Assembly: GCA_030077755.1 (NCBI GenBank)
Contig: JAQJZZ010000020.1
Coordinates: forward strand, 372,001 to 436,000
DNA length: 64,000 nt
Origin: Filosporella fistucella
Lineage: Eukaryota > Ascomycota > Leotiomycetes > Helotiales
Direction of reading: 5' to 3'
Shown here: one piece after another, positions 32,952 through 42,560 of the stretch
Layout of the letters: the number at the start of each line of letters is the position of its first letter
Position numbering within the stretch: position 1 is the stretch's first letter
Notes under the pieces: generated by a model
Database searches by the model: none
Seen by the model: only the letters and a program-made list of their open reading frames with translations
Told to the model about the DNA's origin: nothing
Position numbers and translations under genes: made by a program

Positions 32952-33737
32952 CTAATTCTTAACAAAGCAACCAGCTTGACCGACAAAAACTGGTATCGGC
33001 ATATTCCTGAATTCGGTCCCGTGATCTGTCATATCCACCAAGAAGTTCGCACAGTGGAGAGTATGTTTTCTACTCGCAATCATAGAGTCAAAAACTCCCC
33101 TCCCATCAAAAAATGCCTGGTATTGCTTCACCCAAAGCATTGCGCAGTGGACAATGTGATCCCTGGCTGACGTATAATACACATCCTTTTCTCCCATCTG
33201 ATCAATGGTCAGAATCTCCGTCCTGTTCCAATCAGCGTACCCGAACCATGATCCATCTGCCTGGTATTCTTCGATGGCTCTTTGGTCGATACAGATATCC
33301 GGCAGCCATTTGCCGACCAATATGTCATACTTGCAACCAAGTGATTTTGCCTCCGATGTTGAAAATCCGCAACTCAAGAGATGTGCGTTCGTTGCGAAGT
33401 CTCCATAGTCACTATGATCTGACAGTTGGAGCTCGTGATATGAATTAGTTGACATGTTGGAGAGGTGCTGAGAATGGCAGCTTCCCCGGAATAATAGTAT
33501 GCCTGCCCAGAAGAGAGACGTAGCCAGAAATATAGCCAGGTGCAAGAGGTTTGGATGTAGCTTAGAATTGTCATATTTACAAGTTCGCAGCCGTTTTCGC
33601 ATGCGTGGGCCTAGAGAATCTGGGCTTTCTATAGATTCGTGGCCTTCGATAGCAAGAAAAGGCTGTGACTCTGCCTTGAGAGACATAATGATGTTTCGGC
33701 CTTTCAAAGTAGTGATGATTGTTTGAAGAGCTACCAT
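32952..33737 (-). CDS. UstYa/DUF3328-like membrane protein, CG-EA-GC subtype (copy 5)
   Basis: 261 residues from the ATG at 33737; a Met at 33686 is an alternative start that keeps every domain. The membrane span is at about residues 66-84 (LAIFLATSLFWAGILLF). The lumenal part has SCGFSTSEAKSLGCKYD, then KWLPDIC, and the paired HxxHC motifs DHIVHCAMLWVKQYQ and KHTLHCANFLVDM. The layout is the same as in the proteins at 24447 and 34079. It is transcribed divergently from copy 6 with a 341-bp spacer, suggesting shared control. Confidence 0.8.
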   Translation of the reverse strand: MVALQTIITTLKGRNIIMSLKAESQPFLAIEGHESIESPDSLGPRMRKRLRTCKYDNSKLHPNLLHLAIFLATSLFWAGILLFRGSCHSQHLSNMSTNSYHELQLSDHSDYGDFATNAHLLSCGFSTSEAKSLGCKYDILVGKWLPDICIDQRAIEEYQADGSWFGYADWNRTEILTIDQMGEKDVYYTSARDHIVHCAMLWVKQYQAFFDGRGVFDSMIASRKHTLHCANFLVDMTDHGTEFRNMPIPVFVGQAGCFVKN

Positions 33738-34078
33738 ATTGGATATTGGCTGTTGAAAACGCGTTGTTCCTGAAGAATAGGGGCCAAAATGAAAGCGCAG
33801 GCGGCTGATGGTTTCTTACCTCATACATCAAGCGAAAGGGGCGAACACTCACCTAAGCCGCTCCCAGTAAGCACAACTACTGTCTTTTCCCTGCTGATCG
33901 CAAGTGCCATTGATATTTTGGACATCACGGTAGACAAAAACTTCATACAAACTCTCAGCATTACAATTACTTTCCGCCGATTTTCATCCTTCACACTTGA
34001 TTCCTCCCGTCCCAAATTCACAATCAACTATTCTGGCTCTTGATTCACGACCCAAAATCTTTCAAAGTTATAACTGGG
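33738..34078. other. divergent promoter between two HxxHC genes
   Basis: 341 bp with no gene and no strong motif seen. Confidence 0.5.
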
Positions 34079-34768
34079 ATGGAGGCGAAGTCACTTTACC
34101 ACAGTATTAGCACCAACGACATAGAGGATCATGTCGGAGATCAAATATCGTCCTCAGAAAAAGATCTCAGGAGAGGAAATACGAATACACATACAACTAG
34201 AATCCTCCTATATGTCTTTATGGGAATATGCATCGTAGTCTTGATGATTGGGAGTGGCTATAGGTTGTTGCAACCTGATGTTGGCAAGCGCAAAAATACC
34301 AGCGGACATCAGACTCAACATTCAGCTCTGAATCCATGTGGGAATTCTTCTACGGAAGCTCGGGCTCTTGGATGTACCTTTGATCAGCTAATGTGGGCTT
34401 GGTACCCAGCGGATTGCCCGCACTACGCCAACGAGAAATTTGTGACGGCTGAACCAGGCAAGCCATGGCGTTACTATGATAATCTCTATCACGGAAAAAT
34501 TGTGTTTCCGGAGGACGAGAATTGGGTGGAGGTTTTGGACAGTGGAGTTCAGCTCTATGGAGAAAGGAGAGAGCATTTGACGCATTGTGTGTATATGTTT
34601 CTCAGTGCTGGGGAAATCATATGGGGAGGGGGGAGATATGTTCCAAAACTAGTCAGCTCTAACCACTATGAACATTGTGTGGCTGTCCTTCTAGATGCGC
34701 TTCGACAGGACAATACTTGGTTTGATATTGAGACGACCGTGCCTAAACCAACTTTTGAATCTTGTTAA
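34079..34768 (+). CDS. UstYa/DUF3328-like membrane protein, CG-EA-GC subtype (copy 6)
   Basis: Single exon, 229 residues; the ATG at 34079 is the first in frame. The membrane span is at about residues 41-62 (ILLYVFMGICIVVLMIGSGY). The lumenal part has PCGNSSTEARALGCTFD, AWYPADC and the paired motifs EHLTHCVYMFLSAG and NHYEHCVAVLLDAL. Comparison with copies 1 and 5 shows conserved Cys in CG and LGC, probably a disulfide pair, besides the HxxHC residues. It lies 711 bp upstream of the repeat precursor, on the same strand. Confidence 0.8.
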   Translation: MEAKSLYHSISTNDIEDHVGDQISSSEKDLRRGNTNTHTTRILLYVFMGICIVVLMIGSGYRLLQPDVGKRKNTSGHQTQHSALNPCGNSSTEARALGCTFDQLMWAWYPADCPHYANEKFVTAEPGKPWRYYDNLYHGKIVFPEDENWVEVLDSGVQLYGERREHLTHCVYMFLSAGEIIWGGGRYVPKLVSSNHYEHCVAVLLDALRQDNTWFDIETTVPKPTFESC

Positions 34769-35361
34769 ATGTAACTATTCTCAGATATGGATTAAGTTAT
34801 ATGACCCATTTAGTACTCAAAACAGCATCGAATTGTTTCACTGCTTTATATTTTGCAAATCTCAACGAAATTTTCCTTTATAAGTTGACTTGAGTGATAC
34901 AGATATCTAACTCCAAGCTACCAGACATGGAATATTTCTTTCTTTTCAATTTCCAGACATCTTCCGTCTTCCGTGGAGCTTGTATTTGCCAAGACTAAAA
35001 CAACATGATTTCAATTTAAGTGCTACACTAACTTCATCCTTGTCCCTCATGTGCTGGACAGAACGAAGTGCCATAAGCTTACTGCATGTTCCTGCTTATT
35101 AATTACTGCAAGTTGATTGTTCTTTCATTCTGATGAAGCCACTGTCAGCCAAGAGCGGCCGCTGGTCAACCAAACACAACGTAAGCTGCAGGCGCAAACG
35201 TAATAATACGCAGGGACACATAATCGACATAGAAATATTACGTTTTGTTTCCCATACTAATGACAAGAGATTATCAGGAACTATTTTTGCGTGAGTAAAT
35301 GGAAGCTAGAAAGCCATCCATAGTAGTTACTAGAGCGTACTCATATCCAAATTATACGAGT

Positions 35362-35370
35362 ATTATATAA
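35362..35370 (+). promoter_or_regulatory. TATA-like element of the precursor gene
   Basis: attatataa lies about 110 bp upstream of the ATG at 35480, a normal distance for a strong fungal core promoter. Confidence 0.45.
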
Positions 35371-35385
35371 AGCAGGCAGATTCAT

Positions 35386-35395
35386 ATCTCGGATA
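35386..35395 (+). promoter_or_regulatory. weak tox-box-like site (ATCTCGGATA)
   Basis: It shares the ATCTC half and the final A with the recalled ToxE consensus ATCTCNCGNA but lacks the CG. It lies between the TATA-like run and the precursor start. Low weight. Confidence 0.15.
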
Positions 35396-35479
35396 GCAAC
35401 AAAAATCCAGATATCCTCTTTCATCTAAACTCTCTCATCCGTGCCAAAATCCACCCAACAAGCCAAGAATATTAAAGCC

Positions 35480-35924
35480 ATGCGTTTCCAATCCCTTCTC
35501 ATCGCTGCCATGGCAATGGGCGTAAATCTAGCCACTGCAGTTCCAGTTGCTGGTACTGAGAGTGGAATTATTGCCAGAGACCCACAAGGAGGTGATAGAA
35601 ATGCAAAAGGCTACGGGGGAAAATACATCCGTAAGTTGGATGCTCTGAACTAATTTAGAAAGCGTATTTCTTAATCGACGAATGCCTGATGTGGAAATAG
35701 GAGCCGAAGAAGACCTCACTGCAAGAGACCCACAGGGAGGTGATAGGAATGCAAAAGGCTACGGGGGAAAATATATCCGTAAGTTGGATTCTATAGACTA
35801 AAGAAGCATACTACGTCATTTATAGATGATTGACATGCAAATAGGAGGCGAAGAGAGCCTCGCCGCAAGAAACCCACAGGGAGGGGATAGAAATGCAAAA
35901 GGCTACGGGGGGAAATACATTTAA
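35480..35924 (+). CDS. secreted three-repeat peptide precursor (candidate RiPP precursor)
   Basis: Three exons: 35480-35630, 35701-35778, 35845-35924, giving 102 residues. The ATG at 35480 opens a signal peptide (MRFQSLLIAAMAMGVNLATA). Then come three copies of PQGGDRNAKGYGGKYI, identical in all 16 residues, each preceded by AR-Asp or AR-Asn and linked by the acidic spacers RAEEDLTA and RGEESLAA. Each repeat sits at the end of its own exon. The two introns share their first 11 bases and their last 4, so exon and intron were duplicated together. Codons differ only silently inside the 16-residue core, a sign of selection on the peptide. The layout matches Kex-processed repeat precursors of dikaritin-type RiPPs, although cleavage would be at single Arg rather than KR. 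The two Tyr are candidate crosslink sites. Confidence 0.85.
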
Positions 35925-36434
35925 GCTTTTGAGGGGCGGGAAAGCTGAGGAACAGCTAGCCCTACCTCTTTTCCCTACATGAAGCAGCTCATGAATCATT
36001 GCCGAGATAGTTTAACACTTCGACTGTTGCTACACAATATAAACCTGCCATAGTCCCAATTTTATATGAATGGATTGTGAAATGTAGTCTGGTTTTGTTT
36101 TAGTACCTTACACCGTGCATCATGTCGGTCAGCTGCTCTCGTGAATCCTTATGATATTTGCTTCCTGAATGGCCTACCGGGGGGCTGATGACATTCTTAC
36201 GGATGCATTGCAAATCCATTTACCTATGCCGTGAAACCTCGTGAAAGTGCACCGGGTAATATCCGCGCCCCACGCTAAGACACTGCAGGTAGGTAACCTG
36301 GTACCCTCGTAATACCCCACTAATACTTAAAATCCCAAGGATGGCTATCTACCTGAGCCAAAGTGGAATATGAGTCCATTGCTCACCAAGAGCCAAGCGA
36401 AAATTCTCCCTCAAGCTTGTGCACCTCTGGGTGA
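35925..36434. other. intergenic region
   Basis: No gene seen; upstream of the bZIP-ankyrin regulator. Confidence 0.5.
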
Positions 36435-37441
36435 ATGGATGAACCACCGATGGCAATTGACGCAAAGGAGCGTAAAAAGCAACAAAATCGCATTGCACAA
36501 CGCACATATCGTGAGCAAATTCTGTTCCTGCACCCTTTTGTTTAGCTCACTATATCTGACGGAATTCGGAGGTCAAAATCAGAAGCAACGAATAAGGGCT
36601 CTAGAAAAGGCTTTGGAAGCATCCACCTTGCCCCAACCATCGATTCCAATTGAAGCATCTTTAACTAACACTACGATTTGTGAGCCTGAGCCTAATGACA
36701 ACTCTGACGGCCCTATCGATCCGATGTGGTGTTTCCACATGGACGATAACATGTATTCAAGCAATTCAAGCGTTGAGCTTTCTAGTATGTTGGATCTAAG
36801 TGTTCCATCAGTTGAGCCTTCGCTAGAAAGGGTATGTGGAATTAATTCTCCCTACCTCAAGAATTACGTGATTTCTAAGCAGTTCTGCGGATTCTCTCAA
36901 ATAGTTCAGATCTTTCATGGAAGGAACACTGCGGATTTTTGAAGATTCCAAATTCTTATTGGATTCGGATTAATCATTGGTCGCTTCTAATTTCTTTCAG
37001 GCTGCAAATGATCTTCAATCCGAATTTGTCAATATTCAAGAATCGCCTCCGAGTCGAGGTCGAGCAGCCCTTCACCGTGCAGTCTGTAATAAGAATGAGT
37101 CAATGGTCCGGCTGCTTCTTGAGCAAGGAGCGGAGCTTGGAAGACAAGATCATAACGGTCAGACTGCATTACACATAGCAGTTGAGAGTGGACAAGATAG
37201 CCTTGTCAAAGTATTACTCGATGGGAGTGATTCGAGTGTGAAGGACTCGATGGGTCGAACGGCATTGTTTTGTGCCGTTAAAGCAGGGAATGATACTGTA
37301 ACGAAATTACTTTTGGATGCATCGATTGATGTAAATTGCAAGGACTCTGTCGGTGAGACTGCTCTCCACGTTGCGGTCGAGATGGGGTTCGAGTCATCAA
37401 CTCTCCTTTTACTCAGTTATGGAGCTGATATCGATGCCTAA
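36435..37441 (+). CDS. bZIP-basic-region plus ankyrin transcription factor (ToxE-like)
   Basis: Three exons (36435-36510, 36572-36831, 37001-37441) give 258 residues. The first splice rebuilds a bZIP basic region: KKQQNRIAQRTYRQNQKQRIR, with the N-x-x-A-x-x-x-R-type core, followed by a short coil without a full leucine zipper. Four ankyrin repeats fill residues about 120-258 (RAALHRAVCNKNESMVRLLL, GQTALHIAVESGQ, GRTALFCAVKAGN, GETALHVAVEMGF). This basic-region plus ankyrin layout is that of ToxE, the pathway regulator of HC-toxin synthesis. Position next to the precursor suggests it controls the cluster. Confidence 0.88.
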
Positions 37442-38770
37442 AGCCTTGATTCAATTTTCAAATACAATATGAAAAATGCTACTGCTGACATTGACATGTT
37501 GTCACGGTACTTGATCGGTATGCATTCTACGCCAATTCGCTAAGCGAGGAGGAAAAGGGGGGGACCGTGACGACTCCCGAACAACAGAGTGGAAGTCTTT
37601 TATCACCTCTGCTGAAAGCAGTTACTACTCTAAGTTCAGCAAAATTGCATCCTATGAATATCTCATTCTTTAGTATGAGCAGTGTATCCTCACCGCGACA
37701 ATCGTACATCCCTTGAATTTCTTAGGAATCAATATCAATGAAACGCCCCCAATATTTTTGAGGAACCACTCCTGCAGGTACTTCTCCAACGCCGTCTCTC
37801 TAGTTAGGTCAGACTTTCTTGCTGCATTCGCGAGATCCTGCTTTGCCTTTGGACCTCTAGCAGCTGCAGAGTAAACCTGAGAGTTTGCGGCATTGTAGTA
37901 TTCACTACATCCATGATCGTCAGTGAATGAAGGTGCACCGCCTCGGACCTTGCGGTAGACATATTGAGGCTGCGAGGTTTATGGTCGATGCAGGCTACAC
38001 GGGTTGGCAGGATCTCTTGCTGGGATGGGTGGGTAGTTGGAGGTGTTGGAGATGGCTTGGTTGACGGCGTTGCCTCCTGAAAGTGATTTATTGGCATCAT
38101 TAATGGAACACGTTTTGACAGAGTTGAGTTCTTAATGTGGCTTTTTTTAGAGATAGATAACTTAGCCAAATATACAATCTCTTAAAGATGAGGAGAGAGA
38201 TAGTAAGCTCGCCTGTCCTGATAATCGTCGGATGAAGAGGAAGTATGATTTAGGAGAGCGTGAAGCTGACATCTATGTTGAGCCGCGAAAATCGTAAATT
38301 AACGCTCAAAAATTGGACGGCCTTGGTCCTAAGGACGACAGTGATCTGAAACTCTACGGTCTAACAGATATAAATGTTATGAATACACTATATAATGAGA
38401 AGTAACAAATCCTGAGATTTCCATCACCACGAGCTTTAGATACCATACATTCTTTAGCATATTTATTGCACCTGGTATTGAGATCTGGGCACGCTTTATA
38501 TTTTTGTTTGGCATCAATGTGTGGGCTCGCACTATATTCCTGGGTGCAGAACCACAGAGAGAGATAAGAAAACCTGTCGGTGTGTAATATTCCTTAGACT
38601 GGCCCTTCCCTTTCTACAAACAGGTTTGTCGAGAGTCTCGTTGCAAGAGGACATAAAAGCAAAACTGAAAACAAAGAGAGAAACAATGGCATGCAAAAAT
38701 ATTGCAATATAAGTAGACCCAAGAGTCCATCTTTGACTTCTTGGGCAGAAATCTGGCAGGAAACGATGGA
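37442..38770. other. intergenic region
   Basis: No supported gene in 1.3 kb. A minus-strand open frame at 37804-38169 encodes a Ser/Pro-rich stretch without domain. The region may mark the edge of the cluster. Confidence 0.4.
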
Positions 38771-39065
38771 GTGCGACGAAATCCAGAGACTAGTACGATT
38801 ATTACCAGGTCATAGGACGGGGCAGAGAAGAGTGGAGTGACCTGTACGGAGTGCAACGAAATACAGAACAGAGAGCTCAAAGGAGCTTGAAGGGCGAAGC
38901 AGGAAGCGGGCATAAAAATACCTTAGTGCAACGAAATGAAGCAAAAAGAGCTAAGGAGAGCTTAAGCGGTAGGGCAGAAAGCGGGCAGAGAAATAACGTA
39001 GTGCAAAGGAGTGTGGTAACAGAGGCTAGTAGGCCGGATAGGAAGTGGGCTAGAAAGCGGACAAG
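38771..39065 (+). repeat. 75-bp minisatellite, about four degenerate copies
   Basis: Unit starts (gtgc[a/g]a.g) are at 38771, 38851, 38926 and 39001, with spacings of 80, 75 and 75. Each unit ends near a GGAAGCGGGC-like block. The period is a multiple of three, so one plus-strand frame stays open across it and encodes a 25-residue Arg/Glu-rich repeat. No start, signal or domain supports a protein. Confidence 0.75.
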
Positions 39066-40142
39066 TTGTGGACTGATTACAGCGGTCATCTCCAGCAAAT
39101 ACCGGGCGGAATATTACGAATGGACGTAAAACCGGCTTAAGATGTTCGATGGCCACAAGTGAAATAGCTATGACCCAATAGCCTATGCCAAATATAAAAT
39201 ATGATATTTCTTGGTCTGCCATAGGATTTGATATAAAGCAGTAGTATGAAAATCGTGAGCCAATAATAGATAAAGACGACAATTAAATACACTATCTTGG
39301 GATGGATATCTAGGCGGAGGTGACACCTTTTGAAGCCAAAAAGATAACTATGTAAGTTCAGTAACAGATGTTTCGAGATATTCGACTGATTTATTGATTT
39401 ATACTTCTTGATAATAACGCACTGATTGACTTTCCTATAATGTGCATTGCATTGCATTAAGGTATCATCTCTAAGTGTAGAATGTGGACAAATTAAACGA
39501 AGAAATGAGAAATCATTCACAGTTGCAGGCGAATTTCCTGGGCCATTTCATCTCCAGCTCTTGGGAGGTCAGTATTCATGATAAGGTCTCAGGTTTACTT
39601 CAAATATAAGGAAAGCCTGAGAAACATGGACATTATTAAAGGAAATTTTGAAATCAGTTCGAGGTTGATACGACTTTTCGAAGCTGCTGCAAGAGCGCAA
39701 GGTATCTTGTTGACTGTACAGCTGAGAACACTGTCCTATCAGAAGCAAAAATCTCTTCTCGGGTAAATCCCGATCTTGCATTTTGAATCCCTCACTCAAC
39801 ATCGATTTCGGTGTCGAATACTATTCAACAGCTTTCACATTGAAAGTTCGCTTTCAGTACGTCAGCATCGGGAGGTATTACTCAACAGCAGGCACGTGAT
39901 CTCAGCTTACCGCTATGCCTCGGCTGGTTCCCCCGCAATTTCGGTGCCGCTGCCGACCCATCTCCATGTGGAGACGCTGCTCTTATAGCTGTTATACTTT
40001 TATATATTTCACCTGCCTTCTAATTGTTTTCTTTTTTGCTAGTATTCACTGTTTTATACCCGAACCAGATCTCAAACACTTTGACATCACAAGAAGACCT
40101 CCATACCCCTCATTTTTCTTCCAGATATAAAACAAAGCCACA
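39066..40142. other. intergenic region
   Basis: No gene supported; the last 100 bp are the pyrimidine-rich leader of the thiolase gene. Confidence 0.5.
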
Positions 40143-41565
40143 ATGGTTATCAAACGCAACGAGCCATGCTATGTCCTCGGCGTAGGCATGACAAAGTTCA
40201 TTAAGCCCAGAGGAAAGGTCGATTACACAGAGCTTGGTTTTGAGGCTGGTATCAAAGCTATGCTCGACGCGCAAATCAACTACGACGATGTTGATCAAGG
40301 TGTCGCATGCTACTGCTATGGCGATTCGACCTGCGGACAACGAGTATTCTACCAATTTGGAATGACCCAGATCCCAATTTACAACGTCAACAACAACTGC
40401 TCTACCGGATCGACAGGTCTCCATCTTGCGCGAAATGTTATCAGCCATGGTGGTGCAGATTGTATCTTGGTCGTTGGGTTTGAAAAGATGAACCCAGGCA
40501 GTCTACAAAGCTTCTGGCAGGACCGAAGCAACCCCACTGGCACTAGTGGCGATATGATGAAGGCAACTCGCGGTGTTACAAATGCTCCTGGAGCTGCACA
40601 GATGTTCGGTAATGCTGGACGTGAATACATGGAGAAGTATGTTTGCCCTATCTGGCACATGGAATATACTAACCACTGCCAGGTATGGTGCCAAACCAGA
40701 AGATTTCGCAGAGATTGCACGCGTTAACCACGAACACTCCCAACGAAATCCATACTCCCAATTCCAAGATGTATACTCCCTCGAACAAATTATGAAAGCA
40801 CCCATGATCCACGAACCCCTCACAAAGCTTCAATGCTGCCCCACCTCAGACGGAGGTGCTGCTGCAGTTCTCGTCTCCCAAGACTTCTTGGATGCCAGAC
40901 CACATTTGAAGGAACAAGCTATTTTGATCGCAGGTCAATGTCTGGCTACTGATGCACCAAGTCTCTTCTCCAGATCAGCAATTGATTTGATGGGTTTCGA
41001 GATGACAAAATATGCTGTTAAGACCGCCATGGACGAAGCAAAGGTTACACCAGCCGATGTCAAGGTCTGCGAGTTACATGATTGCTTTTCTGCAAATGAA
41101 ATGATTGTTATTGATGCTCTTGGTCTTTCACCACCTGGCAAGGCACACGAGTTAGTCCGCAATGGCGATATCACATATGGTGGAAAATACGTTATCAACC
41201 CCTCTGGTGGTTTGATTTCGAAAGGTCACCCACTTGGAGCATCCGGTATCGCTCAATGTGCTGAGTTGGTTTGGCATTTGAGAGGCTGGGCCAACAATAG
41301 ATTGATCAAAGACACCAGAGTTGCTCTGCAACATAACTTGGGTCTAGGAGGTGCTGTCGTTGTGACTGTGTACAAGAGAGCAGATGGAAAGACAAACACT
41401 GAACTTGATGATGCCACGATTGGCAAGAAGAATAAATTAGGTTACAATCCTGCTGTCGTTGCTAAGGGATTCACTGAGGCACAAGCTACTAGCGTGAGGA
41501 GTAAGACTCGCACCAGTGCTTGGGCATTGGGAGATGTGGGGAAGAAGGTTGAGGCGAGATTTTAG
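40143..41565 (+). CDS. SCPx-type thiolase (sterol carrier protein X / 3-ketoacyl-CoA thiolase-like)
   Basis: Two exons (40143-40636 and 40683-41565) with a 46-bp intron bearing TACTAAC give 458 residues. The catalytic Cys86 is in NNNCSTGSTGL. The His loop is LISKGHPLGASG and the C-terminal GLGGAVVV segment replaces the usual second Cys region, as in SCPx thiolases. HDCFSANE is another family marker. These act on acyl-CoA with branched or long chains, usually in peroxisomes. The C-terminus ARF is only close to a PTS1 signal, so location is uncertain. There is no SCP2 lipid-transfer domain. Confidence 0.93.
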
Positions 41566-41950
41566 GTTAATGAAATTAATGATATATGTATATTGGAAGA
41601 TATTTGAAACACTTTCGATCCCGTTTGACCTAATTAATGTTTACAGTGATCTGCAAAAAGTACGTTCCATTCGTTTGTTCTACTGGCTAGGCTTCAAAGA
41701 GTACAGCACTAGGTACCCCTGAAATATGATGATTTCGCAAAACTTTCCCCCAACAGCCAACTGCCTTCTGGTTCCGTCTTCTCTGTCTACATTTTACCCA
41801 AAAAATAACTTCACCACGTTGCTTTCGAAAGAGGCACTTGAGGTTCTCATGCATTTGAGGTTTCAACAGCAATATCATGACAAATATTGAACCTTGCATG
41901 TATTTCGCAAAGAAAGTTTCATTAGTCATCATGTTGAAGTCGTTGAGGCT
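41566..41950. other. intergenic region
   Basis: No gene seen between convergent genes. Confidence 0.5.
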
Positions 41951-42560
41951 CTACTCCTTCAAGTCCGAACCATTATCCAAATTTTCAGAGCTAGATTTCG
42001 CCTTGGCATCCCGCCTTTTATCATAATCAGTACCTTCAAGCTCGTCAAAGGGGCTTTGCTTACCAGACACTAGTATGCTGATTCATGATAACCTGAGATG
42101 CCAATCTCAAAGCTGGTTTCAACGCTCCCCAGACGATCGGATTCGACACCTAGCACTCGTTAGAGCCATCAACCTCAGCATAATATCCTCCCATACCTTC
42201 CAAAACCCCGGTCTCCCATTTGCAAGCGGGTACGGGGCAAGATGTGCTGGAAGAGGAGCTTGCCACTGACTCTTTGCAAAACTGGGATGTATAGGGACCT
42301 CTTCCAGGGAAACGAACTCATCGTCTTTTCCTAAAAGTGCAAAAGCTTCCAATTTATGTAACTCTTCGGTCACAAAGCCTTTCTTATATTATTAGTTTTA
42401 TCAAGTAATATCCTCACAACTTACCTCGAAAGCGAATCCGCTGGTATGTGATTAATTTCTCACGCAGTTCTCGTTCTTCTTCGCTGGAATTGGGAACTAC
42501 TGGTTCAACTGGTGTCAGTCCACTTTTCAAAGTAGAATGCCTTGCAGATCTTTGTGGAAG
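41951..42560 (-). CDS. hypothetical protein, 5' end unresolved
   Basis: Exons 42560(approx)-42427, 42378-42150 and 42077-41951 are joined by introns of 48 and 72 bp that keep frame. The product includes EERELREKLITYQRIRFRG, then a Pro-rich segment PLPAHLAPYPLANGRPGFW, and ends DKRRDAKAKSS...DLKE before a TAG. The 5' end is unclear. An upstream minus-strand frame (43210-42527) contains MENPKHPYTDLAKIYSHPYF and reaches this point in a different frame. Either an undetected intron or a frameshift joins them. No family recognised; the style is that of a small mitochondrial protein. Confidence 0.45.

Larger units (their letters stand above)
34769..35479. other. intergenic / promoter of the repeat-peptide precursor
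   Basis: No gene seen. It holds the TATA-like run at 35362-35370 and a weak tox-box-like match at 35386-35395. A CGGCCGC octamer-like site lies near 35156. Confidence 0.5.
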
